Assembly: GCA_904066235.2 (NCBI GenBank)
Contig: CAJFCV020000005.1
Coordinates: forward strand, 1,922,001-1,986,000
DNA: 64,000 nucleotides
Origin: Bursaphelenchus xylophilus
Taxonomy: Eukaryota; Nematoda; Chromadorea; Rhabditida; Aphelenchoididae
Direction: 5' to 3'
The notes below the pieces were generated by a model. The model saw nothing but the letters and a program-made list of their open reading frames with translations. It made no database searches and had not been told where the DNA came from. Both the position numbers and the translations under genes were made by a program. Below are positions 20,601 through 32,600 of this stretch, piece after piece (position 1 is the first letter of the stretch; every line of letters begins with the position of its first letter).

Positions 20601-23600
20601 AGGTGATCAACGGGATTTTCAGCTGATAAAACGCGATGAGCAGGGCGAATGAGGTCACCGCGTGCATGACGCTCAGCCAGTAGAGGACCTGAAAAAGGAA
20701 TTTAAAATCTTGAATTCAAATTTTTTATTTGAAAAAATTATTTTTTTCAAGTTCAAATTTTGAGGGAAAATTTGAGAAAAAAATTTTAAAAAATCGTAAA
20801 AATCTCAATTTTGTTGGCAAAATTAGTACTCAAAAGAGGGTTGTGATGAAAGCTAATGAAATTTCATTCTTACTAAAGTGAAAATAATATTAAATTTTAA
20901 TCGAAAATATCAAAAAATTTCGAAAAAACGAAAAAAAGCTCTAAAAATTGCAAAAAATATCTCGAAAACCCTAAAATTTCATCAAAAAACTCAAATCAAA
21001 AAATTGCAAAACAAAAATTTTTTTCTTTTTTTTCACTTACTATCTCTAAACCCCCTAAAAAAGCCCAAAATCACTATGAAATCCAAAATTTTTTATATTA
21101 TCCTACCTGAGCCAGAAGCCATCCCGTGATTTCATATGCAAAGTACGGTATGATCATTCCAGCAATGTAAATACTCTCCATAACTTCGTCTACGGTGTCA
21201 TCATCGTCGTCGGCGTCATCGTCCTCCTCCTCGTCGCGGTCTGGATTCATGGCAATGTCCACGCGATGGAACAAAAGGATGACATTGATAAAGAAGGCCA
21301 AGTATAGCGTGATCTTCTCGATGGTTTTGAAATTTCTCGCCAATACGTTCATCACCGAGCCTTTTGATCGTAGACCCATTTGCTCGGCGATTTTGGGTTC
21401 GTAATACGGGGAGGGATGATGGTCGAGGTCTTCGGAGTGGACGCCCGAAACGCTGGCGACCGGCGCTTGCGCTGACGCAAAGGATTGCGTGTCGTAGACG
21501 CTGAAAACGATATTTTCCTTCCTTCAGCATCCAACTGCATCACTCAACATTATTTTAGGCCAAAAATTTCAACAAATTTTTTTCAAGTCCGGTCCCACCA
21601 CGAAAACAATTAAAAATTTTAAACCTTTGAAAATAACTTTTTTACACTGCTACTGGCTCCCAAAACATTTTAAACCCCAAAAAACTTGATTTTAAATAAT
21701 TTTTTCAAAAATTTGAGTCCCATCACGAAAACAATAAAAATTCATAAATCTTCAAAACCCCAAAAAAACTTGATTTTCAATAAATCTTTCAAAAAATTTG
21801 AGTCCCACCACGAAAACATGAAAACTCTAAAATCCAAATCTTTCGCCAATATATCGCCTTAGCAACCTCTACATATCCAATAAGACCAATTCTACTGCCT
21901 AATCAACCATAAAACTCTTTAAAAATCCTATTTTTTGGATATTACACTTGACCTCCAGTCTAATATCCAAAACCTCCAGTCTAATATCCATCTCGCTTCC
22001 TATCCCCAAATCCTTTTACCACAACATACCTGGGTCTCTTCTGCTCCCTTTGCGGTACCTTCAAGAAGGCGTCGTCCTCGGTGGGGGTCTCCGAATACAC
22101 ATTTCCGTTGGGTCTTGGGTCTTCGGGGATCTCGCCGTTGGAGCTGTTCTCCTTGGGTTCGGTGGGCTCGTCCTCCACGATATCCGGCGGGATTCCATTC
22201 ATCTCATCATGGGATATATGTACGCCAAACGCGTCCACATTGCGATGCGCACTGGCGGTGGGGAAGAAGGTGGGAAAGTTGTGGTGTTGGCCGAAGGCGG
22301 TCTGTTCTTGTTGCACGTTTTCCACGCGCTTCTTCGCCTCCTCATCCTCGTATTCGGGCGACGTTAGGTAGTAGGCGAATCTGCCCATCGTGCAGACAAA
22401 GAACCAGAGCAAAAGGACGGCGCCTTTGCCCAGTTTGAAGCCGAATTTGAGCAGCTCCACCAGCAGCTGCGCCCAGGTCATGGTGCGGAACTTCTGCAGG
22501 GCCAGTTTGATCGTTTTGTTCATGTTCGCGGGTTTCAGCGCCTCCGCCGCCGAGATGCCGTAGTCGTAGCCGCGTTGCAGCGTCTTGGAGATTTGTTGGC
22601 CGGCGGTGGTTTGCTGCAAAAAGTAGTCTCTTTGCTTCATGGCGCGTTCCACCTTGGAGTCGGAGGAGTCGCCGGACGAGATCTCGGCGGCGTGTTGCAT
22701 TTCGAAGATTGTGTCTTCACAGAAATTGATAAACGCCTCGAGTTTTCCTTGATCTCCACCGTCATCCTGAAAAAAAATGTTTTTTTTGGAAATTGGATTT
22801 TTGCACAGTGCCAAAATTTTCGGAAATTTTGCACAGTGCAAAAAATTTTTTTTTGTTTCTCGCACGGTGCAAAAATATTTGGAGTATTTTGCACAGTGCA
22901 AAAAAAATTTTTCCGTATCTGCACAGTGCAAAAAAAATTTGGTTTTTTGCACAGTGCAAAAAATTTTTTTCGTTTTTGCACAGTGCAAATAAAATTTTGG
23001 TTTCTCGCACGGTGCGAAAATTTTCGGAAAATTTTGCACAGTGCTAAAAAAAAATAAAAAAAAATCAAATTTTAAAAACTTGACAAAACTCGGCACAAGT
23101 TTAAATATTTTCTAATCTGACATTTTTAATCCACGTTACGCAGAAACACATGACATTTTTATGTCAAAAATCCAAAAAAACCAAAAAAAAAAATCGAAAT
23201 TTTTTGAACTTTCGGCCTAAAAAATCTCGATAGTTTCTGCAAAGCGCGAGTAAAAAATTTTTACTTATTCCTTATACACTCATATTCTAAATTTACGTCA
23301 AGTTTCATGCACAAAAATTTCAAATTTTTCTATCCCCCTACCTGCAAAACATTGAACAAGAAGGCGTTTTTGGAGTCGCGGATCTGTTGTTTGGACCACT
23401 GCTCCAGCCAGCTCTCCTGGATTTCGAAGTAGATCTTCTCCACGCGCTTCGAGGAGCCCATGATTTCGATGCGGCCCAGGAACGGGTCGAAATACTCGAG
23501 CAAGGAGCTGGCTTTTTCGACGATTTTCTCCAGCCGCGGGTCGTTCGTGATGTGCTCCTTCAGGTTGGTGAGGAGGACGGCCAGGTTGAAGCCGATGTCG

Positions 23601-26600
23601 CGGGCGGGGTTGTGGAAGCGCTCCGTGAACTCCATGTAGTCCACCTTGCCGTCGTTGTTGACGTCGGTGCACATCATCAGGTACGTGATCTCCTCCACCG
23701 AATACATTTTCTGCTGCTCCATGGCGCGCTGGAACTCTTTCGGCGAGATCCAGCCGTCGCGGTTCGTGTCAAAGTCCTGGAATTTCGGGTTTTTTGTGGA
23801 AGTTCGAGAAATTTCAAAATTAAAAAAAAATGATGTTACAGTAACCACAATAGCTTTACACTTTCTAAATAAAATTTTCAGGGTCCTAAGGCAATTTCGA
23901 CATCTTTTTGAGCGGTAATTTTAGGCCACAGAAACTTCAAAAAATCAAAAATCAAAAAAAATGACTGCTCCAGCTAAAGTAAGATAATATTTTGAAGTGA
24001 CAAACCAAAAAAGCAGCTAAAATACATTTATATTTCGTTCTGACCTCGCAAAAACCATTTTTGAGCACTTTTCAGCCCTTGAAACAGAATGCCAAAGATT
24101 TAAAAATTTGGCGGGAAAATTAAAAATTCAAAAAAATCGATGGTAAAATATGAGAGAAAACCTGCTGAGTTCTGTTTTTTCACATTTTCCATAAATTTCA
24201 AGTCCTTGCAACAGAATGCCAAACATTTAAAAAATTGGCGGGAAAATAAAAAATTCGAAAAAAGATGGTAAAATACGGCAGCAAACATTGTCTATCCATG
24301 TTTTCACAATTTCCATCAATTTCAAGTCCTTGCAACAGAATGCCAAACATTGAAAAATTTGGCGGGAAAGTTGAAAATTCAAAAAATATCACTTCTTCTC
24401 ACCTGGAAAGCCTGACTGGTCGTCAAATCCTTCAACTTCAAGAACATGTCCGAGAATTTCAAGATCATCTCAACACATTGCTGACTTTCCACCAGCGCAT
24501 CCACCATTTGCTTTCCAATCGGTCCATTCAAAACATTTCCTTCCAGCATGGACAACATCAAAACGATCATGTCTTTTTGCAAGTTCAAAAATTCTCTGAG
24601 CAGCTCGAGTTGAGTGCTGTTCTTGTACAGTTTCTCCATCATATGGGCAAAGAGGAAGAAAAATCCGTTTATGGCGTCCCATAATCTGAAAAATCGTGGT
24701 TTTACAGCTAAAATGCGGATATAAATTTTTTATAGAGTTTTTTCCAAGTCCAAGTTCTCCAAAATTTATTTTTTTATCCGTAAAAAAACGTCAAAAATGA
24801 CTTTTTTGGGGGAAATTTAATTTCGCACTGTGCAAACAAAAACAAAATTTTCGCACAGCGCAGATCAAAAATAATTTTTTCGCACAGTGCAAATCAAAAA
24901 TGAATTTTTCGCACAGTGCAAAACAAAAAAAACTTTCGCACCGTGCAAACAGAAACAAAAATTTTTGCACTGTGCAGTCAAAAATGAATTTTTCGCACTG
25001 TGCAATCAGAAATAAAAACTTCGCACCGTGCAAAATCAAGAAAATAAAATTTTTGCACTGTGCAAAAGAAAAAAAAACTTTCGCACTGTGCAAACCAAAC
25101 AAAAAAAATTTCGCACGGTGCAGACCAAAAAAATTCGCACAGTGCAAATCAAAAAAAATTCGCACAGTGCAAATCAAACAAAAACAAATTTCCGCACTGT
25201 GCAATCAAAAAATAAATTATTTCGCACCGTGCAATCAAAAAATTTTTTCAAAAAAAAAATCCCGACTCTCACCTCGAATTGGCCAAGGTCATTTGATTTC
25301 CCACACAAGGGCCTTGAATCGACTCCGTCAAGGTGTTGAAAACCTGGCTGCAGACTCGGATTGCCCGCAAAAAGTACTCCTTTCCTCCTTCATCAATCAC
25401 TTCCTTGCTGCTGTAATGCCAGTAAAAGTCCATGACCGATTCTTGGAGTCGGAGAAGGTAGTCGACCGTGGAGATGATCAGGTTCACACTGGTGGTGTGC
25501 CCGGTTTGGGAACGGAGGTAGTTCTGGAAACGGGATTTTAGATGGGTAGGATAATATCTTGGCCTGTCTTTAGTCTATTTTTAATCCACAAACATACAAA
25601 AATGCATCGACTAAACAAAAACGCTCTCAAAATTCACTAACTCTAATTTTTCGTCAATTTTTTGGCCATGAAACACAATGCCAAAGCATTTTAAATTTTG
25701 GCGGGAAAATAAAAGTTTGAATTTTTATTCACAAAATCTGCTCAAAAACTTTATTAAATTGCTCTGGAAACCTTGGAAAAGCCCAGATAATAAATTTTTG
25801 GCCATGAAACACAATGCCAACGATTTTAAAATTTTGGCGGGAAAACAAAAATTTGAATTTTCCTTCAGAAAATCGCACAAGAATCGTTGTAAATGCCCTG
25901 TTAATGATGATTTTCACCCTTTCTAAAATCAAAAACCAACCTAAACCGCTTTATTTTCCATTACATTACCTGGAAGTCCAAGTTATGTCCTTCACAAGTC
26001 AGCTGAAGGAACCTGAACAAGCTGCAGGTGAAATCGGCATCATTCAAGTTCTGATGATCGCCGGCCGCCAGTTCGGCGCCCATTCCCAGGCCTTCGGCCT
26101 TGATCTGTCGCTCGAACATCTCCAAGTTCAGTACCGAGCAGCGGCCCATCAAGGTGGACAGGGAGGTGAAGAAACGGACGTCTTTCTTCAGCTGCAGGTA
26201 GTCGATGAGGATCTTCTGGATGTCCTTGTTGCCGCCCGACAACAGGTGGATGCCGAGCTGGAGGGTTTGGGCGACCATCTCGGTGGGTTCGCCGTTGCTC
26301 GCGCTCAGGTACATGAGGCACATGATGGCGGCGCCGCGGTCCGCCAGAATGGCTTGTTCGGCGCGCAGCGCTTGGGCCATCTCCTCCTTTTCGGCCTGGT
26401 CCACTTCTTCGTCGTCGCCGTCGTCATCGTCTTCCAGGTGGACGGACTGCGCCATGACGTCCGCGTAGTTCACGTAGAGCGTGTCGTCGGAGATGGCGAC
26501 CGCCTGGTTCTCCTCGGACGTGGCGGCCCGCTGGAAGCATTGGATGAGTTGGCGGAGGGCGTCGGGTTTGGTGGTGGGGCGCTCTTCCGTGCCGCTTGCG

Positions 26601-29600
26601 CCTTCCTCCAGCTTCAGCATGCCGGTCTCGTCTTCGACGATCATGAACGCCGTGTTCTCCGATTCCTCGGCATCTCCCTGAAAATTGAAATTTTTTATGA
26701 TTAAAAAAAGTATTTTTTCAATGAAAAAAAGTATTTTTTCAATGAAAAAAAGTATTTTTTCAATGAAAAAAAGTATTTTTTCGATGAAAAAAGTATTTTT
26801 TCAATGAAAAATACTTTTTTTACACAAAAATTCGCAATTTTCAGAGCTTGCAACAGAATGCCAAAGATTCAAAAATTTGGCGGGAAAATGAAAAATTCAA
26901 AAAAAATCGATGGTAAAATACGAAAACAAGTATGGTTATCCATTTAAAATTTTTTTCTGCCGAAATATTACACTCTCCATTCATAACCAACAATAATTTT
27001 TTCAACTTCAAAAAATTTTTTTTTTTTCAATTTTCGACCAAAAAATCTCAATTTTTTCGCACGACCAAAACCCTCAAAAATCTCTCCAAAACTTTTACTC
27101 TAAATCTACTCCAACCTTCGGCAAAACTTACGCAAATATCCGCCACCAACCGGTCCTTTCCGACGTCTTCTTCGTTCAGCCACAGCTTGCTGAAGGCCGG
27201 CATGAAGAAATTGATGCCTCGATGTCTAAAATAGCTCCATAAACTTGTAAATTGCTTCAGTGTACTTCGGTTGGCACCTCAGACACGCCAAAAAGGGGGA
27301 GTATTTGTGGTTACTCGTCATGTGTAAGATACGAACATCTTGTACATGATGAATGAAATCGAAAATACATGGTAAACCAAAGAAGCTAAGCGTTTGTAAA
27401 GTAGAAGAGGCAACCGAGTCAGAAGCAAAATTAAATTTTTTCCATGTTTGGACATGATTTTAGACAATAATTTTTTTGAAAAAAAATAAAAAAAATTTGT
27501 TTTAACCAATTTTCAACATCGGAAATTGATAAATAAGCTCTGTAAGTTCATAAAAATCTATCAGAAATTTTTTCCATCCAATAAAATGGCTTATCAGAGA
27601 CAAAAAACCAAAAAATTATATTACACTAGGTGACATTGGATGAAAATTTGATATTTTTGGTTAAATTTCGGTGCAACAGCCCTTAATATCAGTCCTAAAA
27701 TACATTTCAAGCTATGACTAAAAATTTGGAATACCAATTGACCCAAAAAAATTCAAAAAATCTATATTACACTAGGTACCCTCAAAAAAAATTTTTAAAA
27801 AAAAAATTTAATTTTTTCTCCAATTTGACCTCCAAACCACTGCTTATGGTACTACAACTAACTAAAACTACTTTTTCCTTCCAAAAATATTCAAAATTCA
27901 AACAATTTGTTACTGATTTTCCCCTTCAAACCTTACTTTTCCACCTTATACAGATGGCTGGCGGTGATGAGGGAGATGGCCATGCGTTTGCGTTGCAGGG
28001 TGAGCACCTTCTTCCAGCGGTCCTCCTTCTCCATTTTCGAGGTGACCTACACGAAAGTTTCGTTTGTTAATCGGCCGTTTTTTCGTCGCAAAGAAAAGGT
28101 TAGGTACAAGGTAAATTAAAAAAAGGTCGGAAAAAATACGGGCACCGCACACACACACACACACACACGAACAGACAGCGGTGGGGGGAGCACGTACTTC
28201 GGGAAACTGTAGATGGGCACCATGCGGAAGCAGGCGACCACCGCGCGCTTCCGTTGATTCGACAGCATCTTCTTCCAGGCCGAGGCGGACGCATTCAGTG
28301 GGTGCTCCACCTAAAAATGGGCGTTGTGCGATGGGAAACGGAGCCGGTGCGGGCATACACAGGCTACACGGAGAAAGCTCAGGGACCGCAGATCCTATTC
28401 TAAAGGCTTCCGAGGCCAGATTATGGGCCAAACAAGGGTAAAAACTTCAAAAAATATTATACTTGATCACTAGATGGGACATTCCAAAAATTTGGCGATA
28501 ACTCGAAAGTTTCTTGTCCAATGTCAGCAAAAATGAAAATGTAGAACAGTGATAGTATATATTTCACTATTCTAGAGTCATATTAAATTTCGTTGCCTCA
28601 GGCAAAAAGTTATAAAAGTTTCAAAAAAAATGCTGCCAATTCCGCCAAAATTTTATTTTGGGCCATAAATTGAACCCTGAGGGCGCAAATTAAAAATCCG
28701 TCGTTCAGAATTGAGAACCTACTGTCAAGAAAGTGTACTGTAATTTTCAACCAAATTGTTACAGGAGTTTTTGAAAAATTTCAATTTTAAAAAATTTTGG
28801 CAGCCCAAAAATTAATCAAATTTTTTGCATAAATAAAACTATAGTTAGCATCGGATTCCCTCAAAAACCCGTATCCCACCCCTCTCAGCCTAGGTGCCGA
28901 ACAAAAAAAACATGGACAAACCTGCGCGATCGCCTTATGTGGGCCGTGGTGGGAAACGGCGAAGCGGCGGAAAAATTCGTACGAACGCAAACGAGTAATC
29001 TACAAAGACAGCGACGATATACCGGACAAACAAACCACGTTCGCCATTTACAACATCAACATAGCGATTTCGGTGGGGGGAAAAAAGGACGAAAGTTTTT
29101 GGAAACAATTTTTTCTTTGGGTTTTGTTCAAAAAATCTCAAATTTCAGGGTTGTAGCAATAAAAAAAGTTAAAAATTTTTGGCTCAAAATAAAATTTACA
29201 GCCTCTGGCAGGGATTTAAAAACTTTTTTCGGGTTTTTCAAATTACTACTAATGTTTTTTGCAACTTTAAAAAAGTTGAAAAATTCAGGATTTCCGACCC
29301 AAAAAATCTCAAAATTCAAGAGAAAAGAGGTAAAACCTAACTACTTTTTTCTGCTCAAACCCAAGCTAATGCCCTAAAAAAGGGATCCAAAAAATTTTTT
29401 CCGTTTCTAAAAATCACCAAAATACCTTTTTTTTCAACCTTAAAAAAATTCAAAAATCCCAAATTTGGCCGTCAAAAAATCTCAAAATTCAGGCGACCAG
29501 AGGTAAAAACTAACTTCTTTTTTCTGCTCAAAACCAAGTTAATGCCCTAAAAAAGGGATCCAAAAAATTTTTTCCGTTTGAAAAAATCACCAAAGCCTCA

Positions 29601-32600
29601 AAAATCCCAAATTTGGTCGTAAAAAAATCTCAAAATTCAGGCGACTAGACACAAAAATTAGCCTCCTTTTCTGTTCAAAACCAAGCTAATGCCCTAAAAA
29701 AGATATCCAATTTTTTTCGATTTCAAAAAATCACCAGACTACTTTTTTTCCAAATTAAAAACCTCAAAAATCCCAAATTTGGCCGTCAAAAAATCTCAAA
29801 ATTCAGGGTACCATAGATAAAAACTAACCTCCTTTTTCTGTTCAAACCCAAGCTAATGCCCTGAAAAAGGGATCCAAAAAATTTTTTCCGTTTCTAAAAA
29901 TCAATAAAACACTTTTTTCCCAACTTTAAAAAACCTCGAAAATCTCGAATTTAATCCTCAAAAAATCTCAAAATTCGTCTTTCTTTCGGCCACGCCCAAA
30001 ATCCGGGGACGGAAAAAACATCAACCGACGACTGTTAGTCGTATTGTAAGCCACCTACCGCGTGCAGGATGGCGACCACTTGGCCCATGTTGGAGATTTT
30101 TTCGACCACCGCCTCCTGGGTCATCTCCTCCTTGCCGCGCATCTGACTTTTCCCGATTTTCTTGTACAAGTTCAGCTGCCACGAGTTCTTGTCGGTGGGA
30201 TCGGTTTTCACGGGGACGTCGAGCAGTTCGCGGATGAATTCGCGAGTTTTTTCCTCCGATTCCTTGGCCAGGAAACGCTCTTTGCACTGCTGGACAATGT
30301 CCAGTTCGCGGCCGCCGAACACGTTCAAACCGACGGGAAGAAGACGTTTCAGGCAAGCTATGACTATGCTGTTGGCGTGCTTGTCTTTTTTGACCTGAAA
30401 ATGGGAAAATAAAGTCGAAAATTAAGCCTAAATTTTTTGGTCCCCCCTTGCCTAACCCTAGATTTTTCTCAAAAATTCCATAAAAACATATTCTTAAGAC
30501 CTAAAAAGTCATAAAAATCAAGTTTTTCATAAAAAAATCAGGTCCCCTTTTACCATACCCACAATTTCTTCATAAAACTCCCTCAAAATCCAATATACAG
30601 CACAAAAAAATAAAAAAAAATCCCATTTTTCCATTAATTTTTTTGTCCCCCCCCTTACCACACCCAACAATTTCCCCCAAAGTTTCGTCAAAAGCCAATA
30701 TTAAGTCCAAAAAAATCAAAAAAATCTCATTTTTCTAACAAAATTTGTTATGATCCCTTTTACCAAAGCCTAAATTTTCCCCTTAATTTCCTCAAAACAC
30801 AATATTCAGCCAAAAAATTTAAAAAAATCCATTTTCGAACAAAACTTCCCTTGGTCCCCCCTTACCACACCCCAAATTTTTGTTAAAATTTCCCTCAAAA
30901 CTCAATACTGAGTCCAAAAAATTTTAAAAAATCCCATTTTTCCATCAACTTTTTGGGTCCCCCTTACCACACCCCAAATATTTCCCAAAATTTCCACAAA
31001 ATGCAATACACCGCACAAAAAATAAAATAAAATCCCATTTTTCTAACAAAATTTCCCTCGATCACCCCTTACCACACCCTAAATTTTTCCAAAATTTCCC
31101 TGAAAACCCAATATTCAACCCAAAAGGTTATAAAAAGCTCGGGGCTAAGGTAGTACAGCCCCCCAGTCCAGTTTAGCCCCCCATGACCCAGTACAAACCC
31201 CCTCGTCCATTCCAAACCCCAAAATTTATTTCAAAGAATTAATCCAAGTGGTATGGTCCAGCACAAGCCACCTACGTTTTAGATCAAGCCCCCTACGTTT
31301 TAGATGAAGCCCCCTCCGTTTTAGAAAAAGCCCCCTACGTTTTAGATTAAACCCCCAACGTAGTAGATCAAACCCCCACTCACGTCAATCCAGCGCATTT
31401 CCTGAACCGTTTCGAAACTTCGTACCGTTTTCATTGGTTTAAAAGAGAGACGAAATGTCGCGAAATTATCGGCACTTTTTCTCGCCCGAAATAATTGTTT
31501 TTTTCTCGAAAAGAAAGAAGAAAGATAAGAAAATGCGTTTTATCGGATTTTGAACGAATCACCAAAAAAGGGGCGGGAAATTTTTTCTTCTATTTTGGAT
31601 TGACGTGCCACTTACATTTTTTGTATTATTCTAATTTGTTCATTATGTGGGGTGTGAAACGGGCAAAACAGTGGGGGTTTGAAATACCTTTCGTGGGGGG
31701 CTCAACTACCGAAGCCCCAAAAGCTCTTTTTAGGACAAAATTTCCCTTGGTCCCCCCCCCTACCACACCCTAAATTTTTCCCAAAATTTTTCTCAAAGTC
31801 TAATATAGAGACCAAAAAATTTTAAAAAAATCCATTTTTCTAACAAATTTTTCCCGATCCCCCCTTACCCCACCCAAAAACCCCTCCTACCTGTCCCTCC
31901 CTTCGTTTCTTCTTCCTCTCCGCAATGGCCGCCTTGCCGGTCTTCATTTCGCCGCCGCCGACCATTTGGGCGTCCTCCTCGAACTGCGCCATGTAGTTCA
32001 GCTCTTCGCGTTTGAAGTGCTGGGAGAAGGACCAGATCTTGAAGATGACGGCCACGTTCTCGTAGACCCCGTCCGACTCCCAGGTGGGGGACTTGAGCCA
32101 CTTGGCGCGGTGCAGGTCCGTGTACTTCATGAGGATGGGGAAGAAGGCGTACACGTCGCGCACGAGGCGCGCGTTGTCCTCCGCCACGGTGCCTTCGTCG
32201 GCGTCGTCGGGGTGGGTGCGCATCCGCTCCTCCTCCTTGTACGCCTTCTCGGAGAGGGAGCGGAGGCGCTCGGCGATCGGCAGCATGTAGTCCTTCACCG
32301 GGTCGCACGTCACGAACTGGATGATTTGCACGGCGAAGACTGCAAATTTCGAGAAATTGGAATTAAAAAAAAATTAAAAAAATTAAAAAAAAAAAAAAAA
32401 AACAAAAAGAATAAAAAAAAAGAAAAGACTGGAAATTTCAAAAAATTCTAAAAAAAAAATAAAAAAAATAGAAATGAAAATAGAAAAAAAAATAAAATAA
32501 AACAAAAAAAAAATTTTTTTTTGCATTGCCAAAACATGAAATGTAAAAATAAAACTCACAATTCACCCTGCAAAGCCATGGGGCATTCTCCACTCCGATG

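Larger units (their letters stand above)
17643..23776 (-). other. unc-68: RyR exons 42-47: EF-hand pair, S1-S6 and pore (residues ~4247-5155)
   Basis: Exons: 23776-23342, 22766-22030, 21500-21107, 20688-20455, 19986-19534, 18119-17643. Exon 42 has two canonical EF loops, [12 protein letters not shown] and [12 protein letters not shown]. Exon 43 has a hydrophobic segment [18 protein letters not shown] and an acidic tail. Exon 44 carries S1 ([15 protein letters not shown]) and an Asp/Glu run of about 18 residues. Exons 44-46 give S2-S5 (including [21 protein letters not shown]). Exon 47 gives the filter [12 protein letters not shown]6 ([21 protein letters not shown]) and the C-terminal zinc-binding domain CFICDIG with EIHTTKEHN. 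Introns 42 and 46 contain dense GCAC-N-GTGC arrays. Confidence 0.95.
24403..27225 (-). other. unc-68: RyR exons 38-41: RIH-associated core solenoid (residues ~3801-4246)
   Basis: Exons: 27225-27132, 26677-25970, 25523-25273, 24685-24403. Exon 38 ([16 protein letters not shown]) follows either calmodulin exon in phase. Landmarks: [109 protein letters not shown] and [11 protein letters not shown]. This core lies between the regulatory shell and the pore and holds residues of the vertebrate calcium-activation site. Confidence 0.92.

Noticed and set aside
18971..25234. Regularly spaced short palindromic repeats looking like a CRISPR array
   Set aside because: Repeats are only 9 bp, spacers are low-complexity A/T, there are no cas genes, and the host is a eukaryote with spliced genes.
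25814..26704. 296-aa plus-strand frame, and similar long frames opposite RyR exons (e.g. 17658-18161, 36227-36925, 40363-41094)
   Set aside because: They are exact antisense shadows of GC-rich RyR coding exons and show no domain of their own.
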